DNA of 64,000 nucleotides, from the NCBI GenBank assembly GCA_019695115.1, contig JAIBAP010000004.1, positions 62,001 to 126,000 of the forward strand, read 5' to 3'. Positions 15,479 through 24,258 of the stretch are shown here, one piece after another. How positions within the stretch are numbered: the first letter of the stretch is position 1; each line of letters begins with the position of its first letter. Below the pieces are notes generated by a model. It searched no databases, was not told where the DNA came from, and worked only from the letters and a program-made list of their open reading frames with translations. Made by a program: the position numbers and the translations under genes. Source of the stretch: Caldilineales bacterium. GTDB taxonomy: Bacteria > Chloroflexota > Anaerolineae > J102.

Positions 15479-16723
15479 GTGATCCCTGTGCCTCCGCCGC
15501 CTGCCTTGCTCTTCCTCACCCCGCAGCTTCCCTATCCGCCCCACCAGGGAGCCAGTCAGCGCAACTTCAATCTGTTGGCCGGCCTGGCCGCGCGCCACAC
15601 CATCGATCTCTTCAGCCTCACCTCCCCCGGCGAAGAACCCGACCCCGGCCCCCTGCGCGCCCTCGTCCGCCATCTCCTGCTGGCGCCCCAACCTCGCCGG
15701 CTCCCCTCCCGCCGCCTGCGCGACACCCTCCTCAGCCCCCTGCCCGACATGGCCTTGCGGCTGTGGGCGCCCGCAGCCTTCGCCCGCCTCCGCACCCATA
15801 TCCTCGCCCACCCACCCGACCTGATCCAGGTCGAGGGCATCGAGATGGCCCCCTATCTCTACGCCCTGCGCCAGGCCGGCGTCCCCCTCCCGCCCGTCGT
15901 CTACGACGCCCACAACGCCGAAAGCCTGCTCCAGCGCCGCGCCTTCCTGTCCGATCTGCGACAGCCCCGACGCTGGCCCGCCGCCGCCTACTCCGCCATC
16001 CAGACCGCCAAACTGGGCCGCTACGAGCGCCGGCTGCTGCAAGCCGTGGATGGCGTCGCCGCCGTGAGCGACGCCGATGCCGGCGTCCTGGCCCGGTTGG
16101 CCCCTGGCCTCCAGCCTGTGGTTGCGCCCAACGGCGTCGATCTGACCTACTACGACCCCGGCCATCCTGCTCCCACCCCCTTCCCTCACCCCGGCCCGCA
16201 TCTCGTCTTTACCGGCAAGATGGACTTCCGCCCCAACATCGACGCCGCCCTTTGGTTCGCCCAGCGCGTCCTGCCAGCCCTGGCCGACTGCCATCCGCAC
16301 TTCTGGATCGTCGGGCGCGACCCTCATCCCCGGCTGGCCCCCCTCCGCCTGCTCCCCGCCATCACCATCACCGGCGCCGTGGATGACATCCGCCCCTACC
16401 TTGCCCACGCCGACCTGGTCGTTGCCCCCCTCCTCGCCGGCGGCGGCACGCGTCTGAAGCTCCTCGAAGCCATGGCCCTGGCCCGGCCGGTCGTCTCCAC
16501 CCGCCTGGGCGCCGAAGGCTACCCGGTGACGGAGGGCGTCCAATTGGCGTTGGCCGATTCACCCGCCGATTTTGCCGCCGCCTGCCGCCGACTGTTGGCC
16601 GACCCGGCCGCTGCTGCTGCCCTGGGCTGGCGCGGGCGGGCCTTCGTCGAGCAGAACTACGGCTGGGAACAGATCGTCCCGCGCCTGGAACGACTCTACG
16701 AGATCGTGAAGCATGAGTCGTAA
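15479..16723 (+). CDS. Glycosyltransferase, GT4-like (GT-B fold)
   Basis: A 414-residue cytosolic glycosyltransferase. The N-terminal half begins LLFLTPQLPYPPHQGASQRN, a hallmark of bacterial GT4-like polysaccharide transferases. The C-terminal half has the donor-binding features PHLVFTGKMDF and APLLAGGGTRLKLLEAMALARPVVSTRLGAEG. It starts with GTG 13 bp after the phosphatase gene. It probably contributes to the surface polysaccharide encoded in this region. Confidence 0.85.
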   Translation: MIPVPPPPALLFLTPQLPYPPHQGASQRNFNLLAGLAARHTIDLFSLTSPGEEPDPGPLRALVRHLLLAPQPRRLPSRRLRDTLLSPLPDMALRLWAPAAFARLRTHILAHPPDLIQVEGIEMAPYLYALRQAGVPLPPVVYDAHNAESLLQRRAFLSDLRQPRRWPAAAYSAIQTAKLGRYERRLLQAVDGVAAVSDADAGVLARLAPGLQPVVAPNGVDLTYYDPGHPAPTPFPHPGPHLVFTGKMDFRPNIDAALWFAQRVLPALADCHPHFWIVGRDPHPRLAPLRLLPAITITGAVDDIRPYLAHADLVVAPLLAGGGTRLKLLEAMALARPVVSTRLGAEGYPVTEGVQLALADSPADFAAACRRLLADPAAAAALGWRGRAFVEQNYGWEQIVPRLERLYEIVKHES

Positions 16724-16735
16724 AGCCTGAGTCGC

Positions 16736-16860
16736 TTGCATCCCACGCCGCGAGGGGGGAGACGCAGGGACGCAGAGACGGAGAGAGTTGCATCCCACGG
16801 AACACGCCGAGAGGGGAGACGCAGAGACGCAGAGACGGAGAGAGTTGCATCCCACGCCCC
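16736..16860. repeat. 52/57-bp imperfect tandem repeat (TTGCATCCCACG ... GACGCAGAGACGGAGAGAG)
   Basis: Units start with TTGCATCCCACG at 16736, 16788 and 16845. Each contains GACGCAGGGACGCAGAGACG-type words, the reverse complement of the repeat at 8990-9074. Confidence 0.85.
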
Positions 16861-16905
16861 ACGCCCCACCCCCACGCCCCACGCCCCACGTTTCACGCCG
16901 CCCGT

Positions 16906-16931
16906 TCGCACGTAGGCGTGCTCACTCCGCC
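16906..16931. repeat. Dispersed short hairpin element, copy 1
   Basis: TCGCACGTAGGCGTGC followed by TCACTCCGCC closely matches 35911-35937. Its core GCACG-TAGG-CGTGC is a small inverted repeat. Confidence 0.6.
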
Positions 16932-16935
16932 AGAT

Positions 16936-16985
16936 CATTCACGCCTCACGCCTCACGTTTCACGTTTCACGGAACACGGAACACC
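16936..16985. repeat. Heptad tandem array, core CACG+CCT/TTT/GAA
   Basis: Seven-bp units CACGCCT, CACGTTT and CACGGAA in that order lie just before corA. The same unit types in the same order recur at 59155-59231. Confidence 0.88.
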
Positions 16986-17003
16986 CACCTCACCTGTGTC
17001 AAC

Positions 17004-18089
17004 ATGAACACACTTCGCACCCGTTTGCCATATCGCCGCCGTCGCCGGACGCCGCCCGGCTCGCCGCCCGGCACCCTGGTGCCCGACCCGAACGCAAGCC
17101 CGCCGCGCATCAGCGTCATCGCCTACGGGCCGGATGGCCTGATCGAAACCGATGTGGCGCGCGTGGCGGATCTGCCCCCCTACCTCAGCGCCTGGCCCGT
17201 CACCTGGGTCAATGTCGACGGCCTGGGCGATGTGGGCGTCGTCCAGGAGCTGGGCGCCCTTTTTGGGCTGCATCGCCTGGCCCTGGAGGACGTGATCAAC
17301 CTGCATCAGCGGGCCAAAGTCGATAATTACAGCGAGCGGCTTTTCCTCGTCACCCACATGGTGTCGTTGGCGAACATGGAACTTCAGATCGAACAGATGA
17401 GCATGTTCGTCGGCCCGGCCTTTCTCCTGACCTTCCAACACCTGCCCGGCGACTGCCTGGACCCTGTGCGCTTACGACTGCGCGGCGGCAACGGCAACCT
17501 CCGTCGCTCCGGCCCCGACTATCTGGCCTACGCCCTCATCGACGCCGCCCTCGACGGCTTCTTTCCTGTCCTCGAAGTCCTCGGCGAACGCCTGGAAGAG
17601 CTGGAGGTGGGCATCCTCGACAACCCCACCCCCGCCACACGACAACAAGTCCATCAGATCCGGCATGGGCTGCTGAGCCTGCGGCGGACGATTTGGCCCC
17701 AGCGCGAGGCGCTCAACGAGCTGGTGCGCGACCCCATCCCGCTGGTCGCGCCCGAGACGCGCATCTATTTGCGCGATGCCTATGACCACGTCATCCAGCT
17801 CATCGACCTGGTGGAAGCCTACCGCGAGTTCGCCTCTGACCTGACCGATCTCTACCTCTCCAGTGTCAGCACCCGCATGAACGAAATCGTCAAGGTGCTG
17901 ACCATCATCTCCACCATCTTCATCCCGCTCAGTTTCGTTGCTGGCGTCTACGGCATGAACTTCGACACCGCCTGGCCGTGGAACATGCCGGAATTGGGCT
18001 GGCGCTTCGGCTATCTCTTTGCCCTGGGAGTGATGGCGGCCGTGGCCGCGGTCTTGCTGGCCTACTTCCGCCGTCGCGACTGGCTGTGA
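17004..18089 (+). CDS. corA: CorA-family Mg2+/divalent cation channel
   Basis: A 361-residue protein with a large cytosolic N-terminal domain, a long helical stalk and two C-terminal membrane helices. The signature YGMNF, containing the GMN selectivity motif, lies at the end of the first helix (FIPLSFVAGVYGMNF). The start at ATG 17004 excludes an upstream open frame made of repeats. It imports Mg2+ or exports other divalent cations as a homopentamer. It is flanked by unrelated genes. Confidence 0.92.
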   Translation: MNTLRTRLPYRRRRRTPPGSPPGTLVPDPNASPPRISVIAYGPDGLIETDVARVADLPPYLSAWPVTWVNVDGLGDVGVVQELGALFGLHRLALEDVINLHQRAKVDNYSERLFLVTHMVSLANMELQIEQMSMFVGPAFLLTFQHLPGDCLDPVRLRLRGGNGNLRRSGPDYLAYALIDAALDGFFPVLEVLGERLEELEVGILDNPTPATRQQVHQIRHGLLSLRRTIWPQREALNELVRDPIPLVAPETRIYLRDAYDHVIQLIDLVEAYREFASDLTDLYLSSVSTRMNEIVKVLTIISTIFIPLSFVAGVYGMNFDTAWPWNMPELGWRFGYLFALGVMAAVAAVLLAYFRRRDWL

Positions 18090-18126
18090 ACCGAGGGGTT
18101 GGGCAAGGCGACGCCGGGACCTGGGC

Positions 18127-19026
18127 CTAGAACAACGCCAGCTGTTCGCCAAACGGCGATGAGGCTTCAGCCGCCGCCCGCTCCTGCCCGACCTGCTCGC
18201 CCGGCCAGGCAACCATCTCCTCCACCGCCACGCGCACGCTCAGCAGCCGGTGGAAGGCGCGGGCCAGGCGGGGGGCCAGCACATCGTAGGGGCTGTGCAT
18301 GAACACATAGGGCGTGCGGCCCTCCTCGATCCAGGCCGCTACCACTGCGGCCAATTCCTCCAGACGGCCCAGGTTCGCCTCTACCAGGGGATGGGCGACG
18401 AAGCGATAGAGGGGGCGAGGGCCGGTGGCGGCGATGTGCACCGGCAGGTCGGGCTTGCGCTGTTGGGCGGCGCGCACGGCCGGGTCGGATGGATCGGCCG
18501 TGCGCAGGGCGCGGGTGTCGAAGATGGCGCGATCGATGCCGCGCTCGGCCAGCAGGCTATTCAGATTCGCTTCATCCCTGCCCAGGCCGAAGAAAGCGCG
18601 ATGCCGCACCTCGACCGCAAGGCGATGGCCCGACGGCAGATGGTCGAGATAGGCGACCAGGGTGGGCAGAGCGTCCGGGCCAAACGAGGGCGGCAGTTGC
18701 AGCAGGAACGGCCCCAGGCGCTCGCCCAGCGGCGCCATCCGGGCCAGAAACTCGACCGTCTCCGGCTCAGCCTGGCGCAAACCCTTCTCGTGCGTGATCC
18801 AGCGCGGGAATTTGAAGCAGAACTCGAAACCGGCCGGCGTATCCTGACGCCAGCGGGCCACCGTCTCGGCCGGCGGCAGGGCATAGAAGGTGGTGTTGCC
18901 CTCGACCGTATCGAAGACGCTCGCATACTGCCGCAGATAGTCGCCCGGCCGGGCGTCGGCCCGAAACAGGTTGCCCACCCAACCCTTGAAGCTCCAGATC
19001 GGACAGCCAAGAAAGTAGCGTTCCAT
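18127..19026 (-). CDS. DUF72-family protein (YecE-like)
   Basis: A 299-residue TIM-barrel-like DUF72 protein with typical features: GCPIWSFKGWVGNLF at the N-terminus, YASVFDTVEGNTTFYALP, FEFCFKFPRWITHEK and a late YVFMHSPYD. The biochemical function of the family is unknown. It is convergent with corA and separated from it by 37 bp. Confidence 0.85.
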   Translation of the reverse strand: MERYFLGCPIWSFKGWVGNLFRADARPGDYLRQYASVFDTVEGNTTFYALPPAETVARWRQDTPAGFEFCFKFPRWITHEKGLRQAEPETVEFLARMAPLGERLGPFLLQLPPSFGPDALPTLVAYLDHLPSGHRLAVEVRHRAFFGLGRDEANLNSLLAERGIDRAIFDTRALRTADPSDPAVRAAQQRKPDLPVHIAATGPRPLYRFVAHPLVEANLGRLEELAAVVAAWIEEGRTPYVFMHSPYDVLAPRLARAFHRLLSVRVAVEEMVAWPGEQVGQERAAAEASSPFGEQLALF

Positions 19027-19043
19027 AGCGGCCCCTCTCGTTT

Positions 19044-19105
19044 GGGTTGGTTATTGGTCATTGGTTATTGGTTATTGACAATAACCAATAACTAATAACC
19101 AATTA
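19044..19105. repeat. Heptad array TTGGTTA with self-inverted half
   Basis: Copies of TTGGTTA/TTGGTCA are followed at 19079 by the same unit inverted. GTTATTGGTTATTG (19064-19077) and CAATAACCAATAAC (19079-19092) are perfect reverse complements around a single base. The structure could act as a transcript hairpin downstream of rmlB on the minus strand. Confidence 0.85.
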
Positions 19106-20140
19106 CTACTTACCACCAACCTCGATAACCTTACGATTTCCATACATCCGCTCATAATAGTGGCGGAATTCGCCGGACTTGATCGGTCGCCACCACCATG
19201 CGTTGTCGCGATACCAGCGCACGGTGCGGCGGATGGCGGCCTCGCAATCGTGTTGCGGCTCCCAGCCCAGGGCGCGCATCTTTTCGATATCGATCGAGTA
19301 GCGGCGGTCGTGGCCGGGCCGATCCTCGACATGCTGGATCAGGCTGGCGGGCGCGCCCAATTCATCCAGCAGGATTTCGACCATGTTCAGGTTCTCCATC
19401 TCTTTGCCGGTGCCGATGTTGTAGACCTCGCCCAAGCGCCCGCGGTGCAGGACGACATCGATGGCTTCGCAGTGGTCGCCCACCCACTGATAATCGCGCA
19501 TCTGGCGGCCATCGCCATAGACCGGCAAGGGCTTGCCCTCGATGGCGTTGCTGACGAACAAGGGCACGACCTTTTCGGGATATTGATAGGGGCCGATGTT
19601 GTTGGAACCGCGCGTGATCGTGACCGGCAGGCCGTAGGTGACGAAATAGGCCAGGGTCATCAGATCGCCGCTGGTCTTGCTGGCGGCATAGGGGCTGCGC
19701 GGGGCCACCGGGTCGGTCTCTAGCGAAGAATGGCCGGGCGGGATATGGCCGTAGACTTCGTCGGTTGAAATCTGGTGGTATCGCTCCAGCCCGAACTTGC
19801 GCGCCGCCTCCAGCAGCACATACGTCCCCACCACATCGGTCTGGATGAAGGCATCCGGGTTCATGATCGAACGATCGACATGCGTTTCGGCGGCGAAATT
19901 GACGATCGTATCGATGTCGTTATCCTCGATCACCCGCTCGACCGCGACCGGGTCGCAGATATCGCCGCGCACGAAAACATAGCGCGGGTCGTCACTGACA
20001 TCGGCCAGGTTGCTCAGATTGCCGGCATAGGTCAGCTTGTCGTAGACGACAAGGCGATAGTCCGGGTGTTTATCCAGCAGATAATGGACGAAATTAGCGC
20101 CGATGAATCCAGCGCCGCCGGTGATGAGGAAGTTGTGCAT
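19106..20140 (-). CDS. rfbB: dTDP-glucose 4,6-dehydratase
   Basis: A 344-residue extended short-chain dehydrogenase that makes dTDP-4-keto-6-deoxyglucose, the second step of dTDP-deoxysugar synthesis. GGAGFIG at 8-14 binds NAD, YDKLTYAGN and STDEVYGH are RmlB signatures, and YAASK is the catalytic Tyr/Lys pair. The start is MHNFLITGG at 20140; the upstream open frame is repeat-derived. The thymidylyltransferase that makes its substrate is encoded 0.87 kb upstream on the same strand. No RmlC or RmlD is present in the window. Confidence 0.93.
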   Translation of the reverse strand: MHNFLITGGAGFIGANFVHYLLDKHPDYRLVVYDKLTYAGNLSNLADVSDDPRYVFVRGDICDPVAVERVIEDNDIDTIVNFAAETHVDRSIMNPDAFIQTDVVGTYVLLEAARKFGLERYHQISTDEVYGHIPPGHSSLETDPVAPRSPYAASKTSGDLMTLAYFVTYGLPVTITRGSNNIGPYQYPEKVVPLFVSNAIEGKPLPVYGDGRQMRDYQWVGDHCEAIDVVLHRGRLGEVYNIGTGKEMENLNMVEILLDELGAPASLIQHVEDRPGHDRRYSIDIEKMRALGWEPQHDCEAAIRRTVRWYRDNAWWWRPIKSGEFRHYYERMYGNRKVIEVGGK

Positions 20141-20145
20141 GGTGG

Positions 20146-20340
20146 GAGTTGTTGGAGATTGGAGATTGGAGATTGGAGATTGGAGATTGGTTATTACTAC
20201 AACCGCACTTGTCATTTGGCTGGCATGATTAGCCACCCAACTACTTTTCTACCTGTCTACTTGCCTACTTGTCTACCTATCTACCTGCCTACCTGTCTAC
20301 TTGTCTACCTGTCTACCTGTCTACTTGTCTACCTTCTTCC
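20146..20340. repeat. Tandem arrays GATTGGA (7 bp) and CTACCTGT-type (8 bp)
   Basis: A GATTGGA heptad array (about 20152-20196) lies upstream of rfbB. After a short unique piece comes an 8-bp array of CTACCTGT/CTACTTGT/CTACCTGC (about 20245-20340), which runs into the coding end of the next minus-strand gene and provides its stop codon. Confidence 0.92.
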
Positions 20341-21005
20341 AACAAATCGAAGCTGCGGCTGAGGGTGAGGGTGGGGAGGTCGAGAAAGAGCAGGGCCAGG
20401 TCTTCGTCGCCGGGCGGGAGGGTGAGCAGGTGGCGCTGGCGCTCATCGGGCGCGGCGGCCGAGAGGAGAAAGGTCACATCCCCCCGCTCGAACAACAGCC
20501 GCCCAGCCGCGCTCAGTTCTTCGCGCGCCGCCTCCAACCGCCGCTGCATGGCTGGCAGCGTCTGCTGGCGGAAGTGGCGGCCAAAGGCGTCATCGCCGTG
20601 GCGCTGGCCGGCGTGCCAGGCCGGGCAGAATTGCTCGGCCCAGAAACGCTCGGCCTCGCGAAAGGCGGGCGAAAGCAGGTCGGCATGGAGGGTGAGGTCG
20701 AGCGTTGCGCCCAGGGTCTCCAGCCGCAGCAGCGCCTGCACCTGGCGCGGGCGCAGATCGAAAAAAGCGCCGGCGTCGAACACCGACCAATGGCCGTAGG
20801 CGCCGGCGCAGCGGTCAAGGCGTTCGGCCAGCAGCCCCACGGCATCGGCCAGACGGCGGCGGCGCTCGTCGCTGCGGCGGTGCGGCGGGACGCGATAGGC
20901 CGGGGCCAATGGCTGGCTGAGCAAGGCGCGGGCGTCGCTCAGGCACGACCACACGGCCTGCGGTGCGGCCAGGGCAGCGGCAAGAGCCGGCAACGACGTA
21001 GGCAC
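20313..21005 (-). CDS. Unrecognised 230-residue protein in the polysaccharide operon
   Basis: I do not recognise this protein. It starts with GTG 4 bp after rmlA on the same strand, so it is probably cotranscribed and translationally close. It looks soluble and helical, without a signal peptide or membrane helix, and is rich in Arg and Leu (RRSDERRRRLADAVGLLAERL, LRPRQVQALLRLETLGATL). Its last residues, GRQVDR and the stop, are encoded by the CTACCTGT repeat, so the natural C-terminus may have been lost. A role in dTDP-sugar or polysaccharide handling is suggested by position only. Confidence 0.6.
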   Translation of the reverse strand: MPTSLPALAAALAAPQAVWSCLSDARALLSQPLAPAYRVPPHRRSDERRRRLADAVGLLAERLDRCAGAYGHWSVFDAGAFFDLRPRQVQALLRLETLGATLDLTLHADLLSPAFREAERFWAEQFCPAWHAGQRHGDDAFGRHFRQQTLPAMQRRLEAAREELSAAGRLLFERGDVTFLLSAAAPDERQRHLLTLPPGDEDLALLFLDLPTLTLSRSFDLLEEGRQVDR

Positions 21006-21009
21006 CGCT

Positions 21010-22086
21010 TCAGACCAGACCCAGCCGCGAGTTGTCGCCCAGGGTGAGTTTGAGCGAACGCGGCTTCAACTCGGAATGACAGAGCACCACCTGGCGGCCG
21101 ATCAGACTATCGGTGATGCGCGTGGGCACATTCACGATCTGGCTGTGTTCGAGCACCAGGCTGTGCTCGATCTCCGCTCCCTCCACCAGGCAATCGTGAT
21201 AGATGGACGTAAACGGCCCCACATAGCTGTTGACGATGCGCGTATTCTCGCCGATGATGGCCGGCCCGCGCACCACACTGTTGATCACCTCGGCCCCGGC
21301 CTCGACCGTCACCCGCGCATCCACCTGCGAATCTTTGTCCACAAAGCCATCGAGTCGAGGGGTCAACTCTTCCAACACCTTGCTATTGGCCGCCAACATG
21401 TCGATCGGTTTGCCGGTGTCGATCCACCAGCCGCGATGGATGTACGGATGGACGCGCAGACCCTGCTCGACCAACCATTGGATGGCGTCGGTGATCTCCA
21501 GCTCGCCCCGCCACGAGGGAGCGATCTGGCGCACAGCCTCGTGCACATGGGTGTCGAACATGTAGATCCCCACCAGGGCGAGATTGCTCTGCGGCTGGCG
21601 CGGCTTCTCCACCAATTGCTTGATGCTGCCATCGGGCCGCAACTCGGCCACGCCGTAGTGCTGCGGCTCTTCGACCGGCGTCAGCACGATCTGGCAATGG
21701 TATGAAGAGCTTTCGAACTCGCGGATCAGGCCGCTGATCCCGCCCTCGATCACATTGTCGCCCAGGAACATGACGAAACGGTCGTCGCCGAGGAAATCGC
21801 GGGCGATGAGCACACAGTGGGCCAGGCCCAACGGCGCTTCTTGGGGCAGATAGGTGATGGCCACACCCCAGCGCTCGCCCGTCCCCACCGCCTCCTGCAC
21901 CCGCTTGCCGTTTTCGTCCCTGCCGATGATGATGCCGATGTCGGTGATGCCGGCGTCGCGCACGGCCTCGATCACACGAAAGAGCACGGGCTTGTTGGCC
22001 ACCGGGATGAGCTGTTTGGCGTTGGTGTAGGTGAGCGGATACAGGCGCGAGCCTTTGCCGCCGCTGAGGATCAATGCTTTCATCAT
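21010..22086 (-). CDS. rfbA: Glucose-1-phosphate thymidylyltransferase, long RmlA type
   Basis: A 358-residue nucleotidyltransferase that makes dTDP-glucose from dTTP and glucose-1-phosphate. GGKGSRLYPLT (9-19) is the nucleotide-binding signature, with FLGDNVIEGG and EKPRQPQSN further on. A C-terminal left-handed beta-helix (about 245-358, VRGPAIIGENTRIVNSYVG) marks the long RmlA subtype. It sits 3 bp after the kinase gene and supplies RfbB. Confidence 0.92.
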   Translation of the reverse strand: MMKALILSGGKGSRLYPLTYTNAKQLIPVANKPVLFRVIEAVRDAGITDIGIIIGRDENGKRVQEAVGTGERWGVAITYLPQEAPLGLAHCVLIARDFLGDDRFVMFLGDNVIEGGISGLIREFESSSYHCQIVLTPVEEPQHYGVAELRPDGSIKQLVEKPRQPQSNLALVGIYMFDTHVHEAVRQIAPSWRGELEITDAIQWLVEQGLRVHPYIHRGWWIDTGKPIDMLAANSKVLEELTPRLDGFVDKDSQVDARVTVEAGAEVINSVVRGPAIIGENTRIVNSYVGPFTSIYHDCLVEGAEIEHSLVLEHSQIVNVPTRITDSLIGRQVVLCHSELKPRSLKLTLGDNSRLGLV

Positions 22087-22089
22087 CGC

Positions 22090-22749
22090 CTAGCCTTGCC
22101 CATACACACCGTAGGCGCTGGCATCGACGGCGGCGTTGTTGAGCACGGCCCCCACCAGGCGGGCGTTGACCTTGGCCAGCAGGTCGCGGGCGCGCTCGGC
22201 GTGTTCGCGTTTGGTCTGCCCGGCGTGGATGACCAACAAGACGCCATCGGCCTTCGTCGCCAACAGCACGGCGTCGGTGACGGCGATCACCGGCGGGGCG
22301 TCGAGCAACACCAGATCGGCCTCGGCGGTCAGCTGCCGCAACAGGGCGTCCATCCGGGCCGAAGCCAGCACATCGGCCGGGTTTGGCGGCATGGGGCCGC
22401 TGGTCAGCAGTTGCAGGTTGGCGATGCCGGTGGGCTGGAGGGGAAGTCGCGCCTCGCCGCCGAGGATGGCGCTGGTGACGCCCAGGCTGTTGTCCACTCC
22501 GAACAGCTTGTGCAGGGCCGGGCGGCGCAGGTCGCAATCGACAAGGATGACCCGTTTGCCGGCCTGGGCGTTGATCACGCCCAGGTTGGCCAGGGTGGTG
22601 GATTTGCCTTCGTCAGGGGCGGCGCTCGTCACCAGCAGCGTGTGCAGGGGGTGATCCAGGCTGGAGAATTCCAGGTTGGTGCGCAGGCTGCGATAGGCTT
22701 CGGCCTGGGTCGAGCGAGCGTCGGTGAGGGTGATCAGGTCGGGGGTCAT
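22090..22749 (-). CDS. CpsD/CapB-type bacterial tyrosine kinase ATPase
   Basis: A 219-residue P-loop kinase domain that partners with a Wzz-like membrane protein to control polysaccharide chain length and export. Walker A is APDEGKST (K49), Walker A' is VILVDCDLRRP and Walker B is LVLLDAPP. The usual C-terminal tyrosine cluster is reduced to YGVYGQG with two tyrosines. The start at 22749 overlaps the stop of the upstream Wzz-like gene (ATGA), matching the split activator/kinase arrangement of Gram-positive-type systems. Confidence 0.9.
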   Translation of the reverse strand: MTPDLITLTDARSTQAEAYRSLRTNLEFSSLDHPLHTLLVTSAAPDEGKSTTLANLGVINAQAGKRVILVDCDLRRPALHKLFGVDNSLGVTSAILGGEARLPLQPTGIANLQLLTSGPMPPNPADVLASARMDALLRQLTAEADLVLLDAPPVIAVTDAVLLATKADGVLLVIHAGQTKREHAERARDLLAKVNARLVGAVLNNAAVDASAYGVYGQG

Positions 22750-23462
22750 GTTTGGGGCAAGGGGCGCTGTTCGCGGGCGGGGCGGCGGCTGGCGCCGGCT
22801 CGTTGGGCGCCGGCGGGCGGGATGGCGCCGAGGACGTTGAGTCCGAGCACGTGCTCGACATCTTCTGGCGTGCGCAGAATGCCCGATTCCAGCCATTCGA
22901 GCAGGAAGACGATGGCCGCGCCCACCAACAGGCCCAACAGAAGGCCCACCACCAGGTTCATGCGCGGGTTGGGCCGCCATTGCGGGGCGTCGCGAGCATT
23001 GTCGACGATGATGACATCGATGCGGTCGCGCTTGTCTTGCTCCTGGTTCCAGGCTTCGCGCTCATCGACGAAAACCTGCGCCATCGTCTGCACGATCTCG
23101 ATCGCCGTCTGCGGGTCGGCATCCTTGGCCACGATCTCGATCAGGAAACGGTCGGGTTCGGGGTTGGCCTCGACCTCGGCCAGCAACTCATACGAATTCA
23201 TGTCGAGCTGCGCCCGGTCGATCACCTTCTGGGCCATACGATGCGTGACCAGGTTGGTCTGGAAGTTGCGGAGCAGGTCTTTGGTCGAATTGCTCAGGCC
23301 CCAATCGGCCCGCGCCGGCAGCACACTGACGAGAATCTGGGCGCGGTAGATCGGCTGTTGCAGCCGGCTGAAGCCAAAGGCCGCCGCGCCGGCGATGAGC
23401 GCCGTCAGCAGGATGATCCAGCCGCGCTGGCGAAGGATGTTGAGATAGGTCTTGATCTCCAT
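22746..23462 (-). CDS. Wzz-like polysaccharide chain-length/co-polymerase protein
   Basis: A 238-residue inner-membrane protein with a cytosolic start (MEIKTYLNILRQRGW), a first helix (residues 15-35), an extracytoplasmic coiled domain, and a second helix (about 180-205, MNLVVGLLLGLLVGAAIVFLLEWL) followed by a short cytosolic tail, the standard Wzz layout. The start at 23462 is chosen because the upstream extension is Pro-rich and lies within the promoter leader. It should activate the kinase encoded immediately downstream. Confidence 0.88.
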   Translation of the reverse strand: MEIKTYLNILRQRGWIILLTALIAGAAAFGFSRLQQPIYRAQILVSVLPARADWGLSNSTKDLLRNFQTNLVTHRMAQKVIDRAQLDMNSYELLAEVEANPEPDRFLIEIVAKDADPQTAIEIVQTMAQVFVDEREAWNQEQDKRDRIDVIIVDNARDAPQWRPNPRMNLVVGLLLGLLVGAAIVFLLEWLESGILRTPEDVEHVLGLNVLGAIPPAGAQRAGASRRPAREQRPLPQT

Positions 23463-23524
23463 GCGGTCACTCCCCCGAACGCTGGCAGGGTCGGGTAAAG
23501 GGTGTGGGGTAGGTGGGGCAGGAC

Positions 23525-23535
23525 ATTGTAGCACA
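23525..23535 (-). promoter_or_regulatory. Extended -10 promoter within the polysaccharide operon
   Basis: On the minus strand TGTGC-TACAAT (hexamer at 23525-23530) is an extended -10 without a good -35, about 60 bp before the wzz-like start at 23462. It would allow the kinase and sugar genes to be expressed apart from the first Wzz-like gene. Confidence 0.45.
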
Positions 23536-23563
23536 AGAACGATGCCGCGTCGGAAATGGTTCC

Positions 23564-24250
23564 TCAGCGCCGCGGTATTTCGCCCACCACCGGGATGCCC
23601 AAGGCCTCCAGTTGCCGGCGGTCGCGCAGACGGTCGTCCAGGTATTCGAGCAAGAAGATGGCAAGGAGGCCGGCGACCAGGGCCAGGGCCAGGCGGAGGG
23701 GCAGATCGAGCCGCTGGCGCAGGCTGGGACCGATGGCGGCGGGCTGCCCGCGGTTGACCAGGTAGACCGCGCCCTGGTCGGCCAACAGCCGGGGCATGAA
23801 CAGGTGGGCGGCCTCGGTCATGGCCCCACTGACGGCGTCGGCGATGGCGTTCAGTTGGGCGGGGTCGCCGCCATAGAGGGTGATGGTGAGGATGCGGTGC
23901 AGCTTCCCGGCCTGGGTGCTGCCCTGGATGCTGCCAGGGGCGACCGTGATCCCCTGGTCGGCCAGCCGGCGCGAGACTTCGGCGGCAAAGGCCGAGCCTT
24001 TGACGATCTCGCTGAAATCGTCGATCAGATACTCTGATGCCAGGGCGCTGTAGTAACCATCGTAGTTGTACTCGCCCGCCTCGGCCTGGGGCTGCACACC
24101 CACGCTAAACGACAAGCCCAGGGCGTAGGCCGGGGGCCGGGGTTGCCACGGGCGCTGGTCGAGCAACGTCAGCGCCAGGGTGAGGCCCACCAGGAGGACC
24201 GGCAGCCACCAGCGACGACGAAGAACGGCGACATAGGCGCGAAGTTCCAT
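23564..24250 (-). CDS. Second Wzz-like membrane protein
   Basis: A 228-residue protein of the same layout: MELRAYVAVLRRRWW, a first helix, an extracytoplasmic part, and a second helix near 180-200 (LRLALALVAGLLAIFLLEYLDD) with the tail LEALGIPVVGEIPRR. It is clearly divergent from the downstream paralogue. Two Wzz-like proteins may form a mixed complex or serve two glycans. Transcription starts at the shared bidirectional promoter. Confidence 0.8.
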   Translation of the reverse strand: MELRAYVAVLRRRWWLPVLLVGLTLALTLLDQRPWQPRPPAYALGLSFSVGVQPQAEAGEYNYDGYYSALASEYLIDDFSEIVKGSAFAAEVSRRLADQGITVAPGSIQGSTQAGKLHRILTITLYGGDPAQLNAIADAVSGAMTEAAHLFMPRLLADQGAVYLVNRGQPAAIGPSLRQRLDLPLRLALALVAGLLAIFLLEYLDDRLRDRRQLEALGIPVVGEIPRR

Positions 24251-24258
24251 ACGGGCCT

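Noticed and set aside
22750-22980. N-terminal extension of the CpsD-type kinase
   Set aside because: It is an out-of-frame reading of the upstream Wzz-like gene, Arg/Pro-rich, and the ATGA overlap gives a natural start at 22749.
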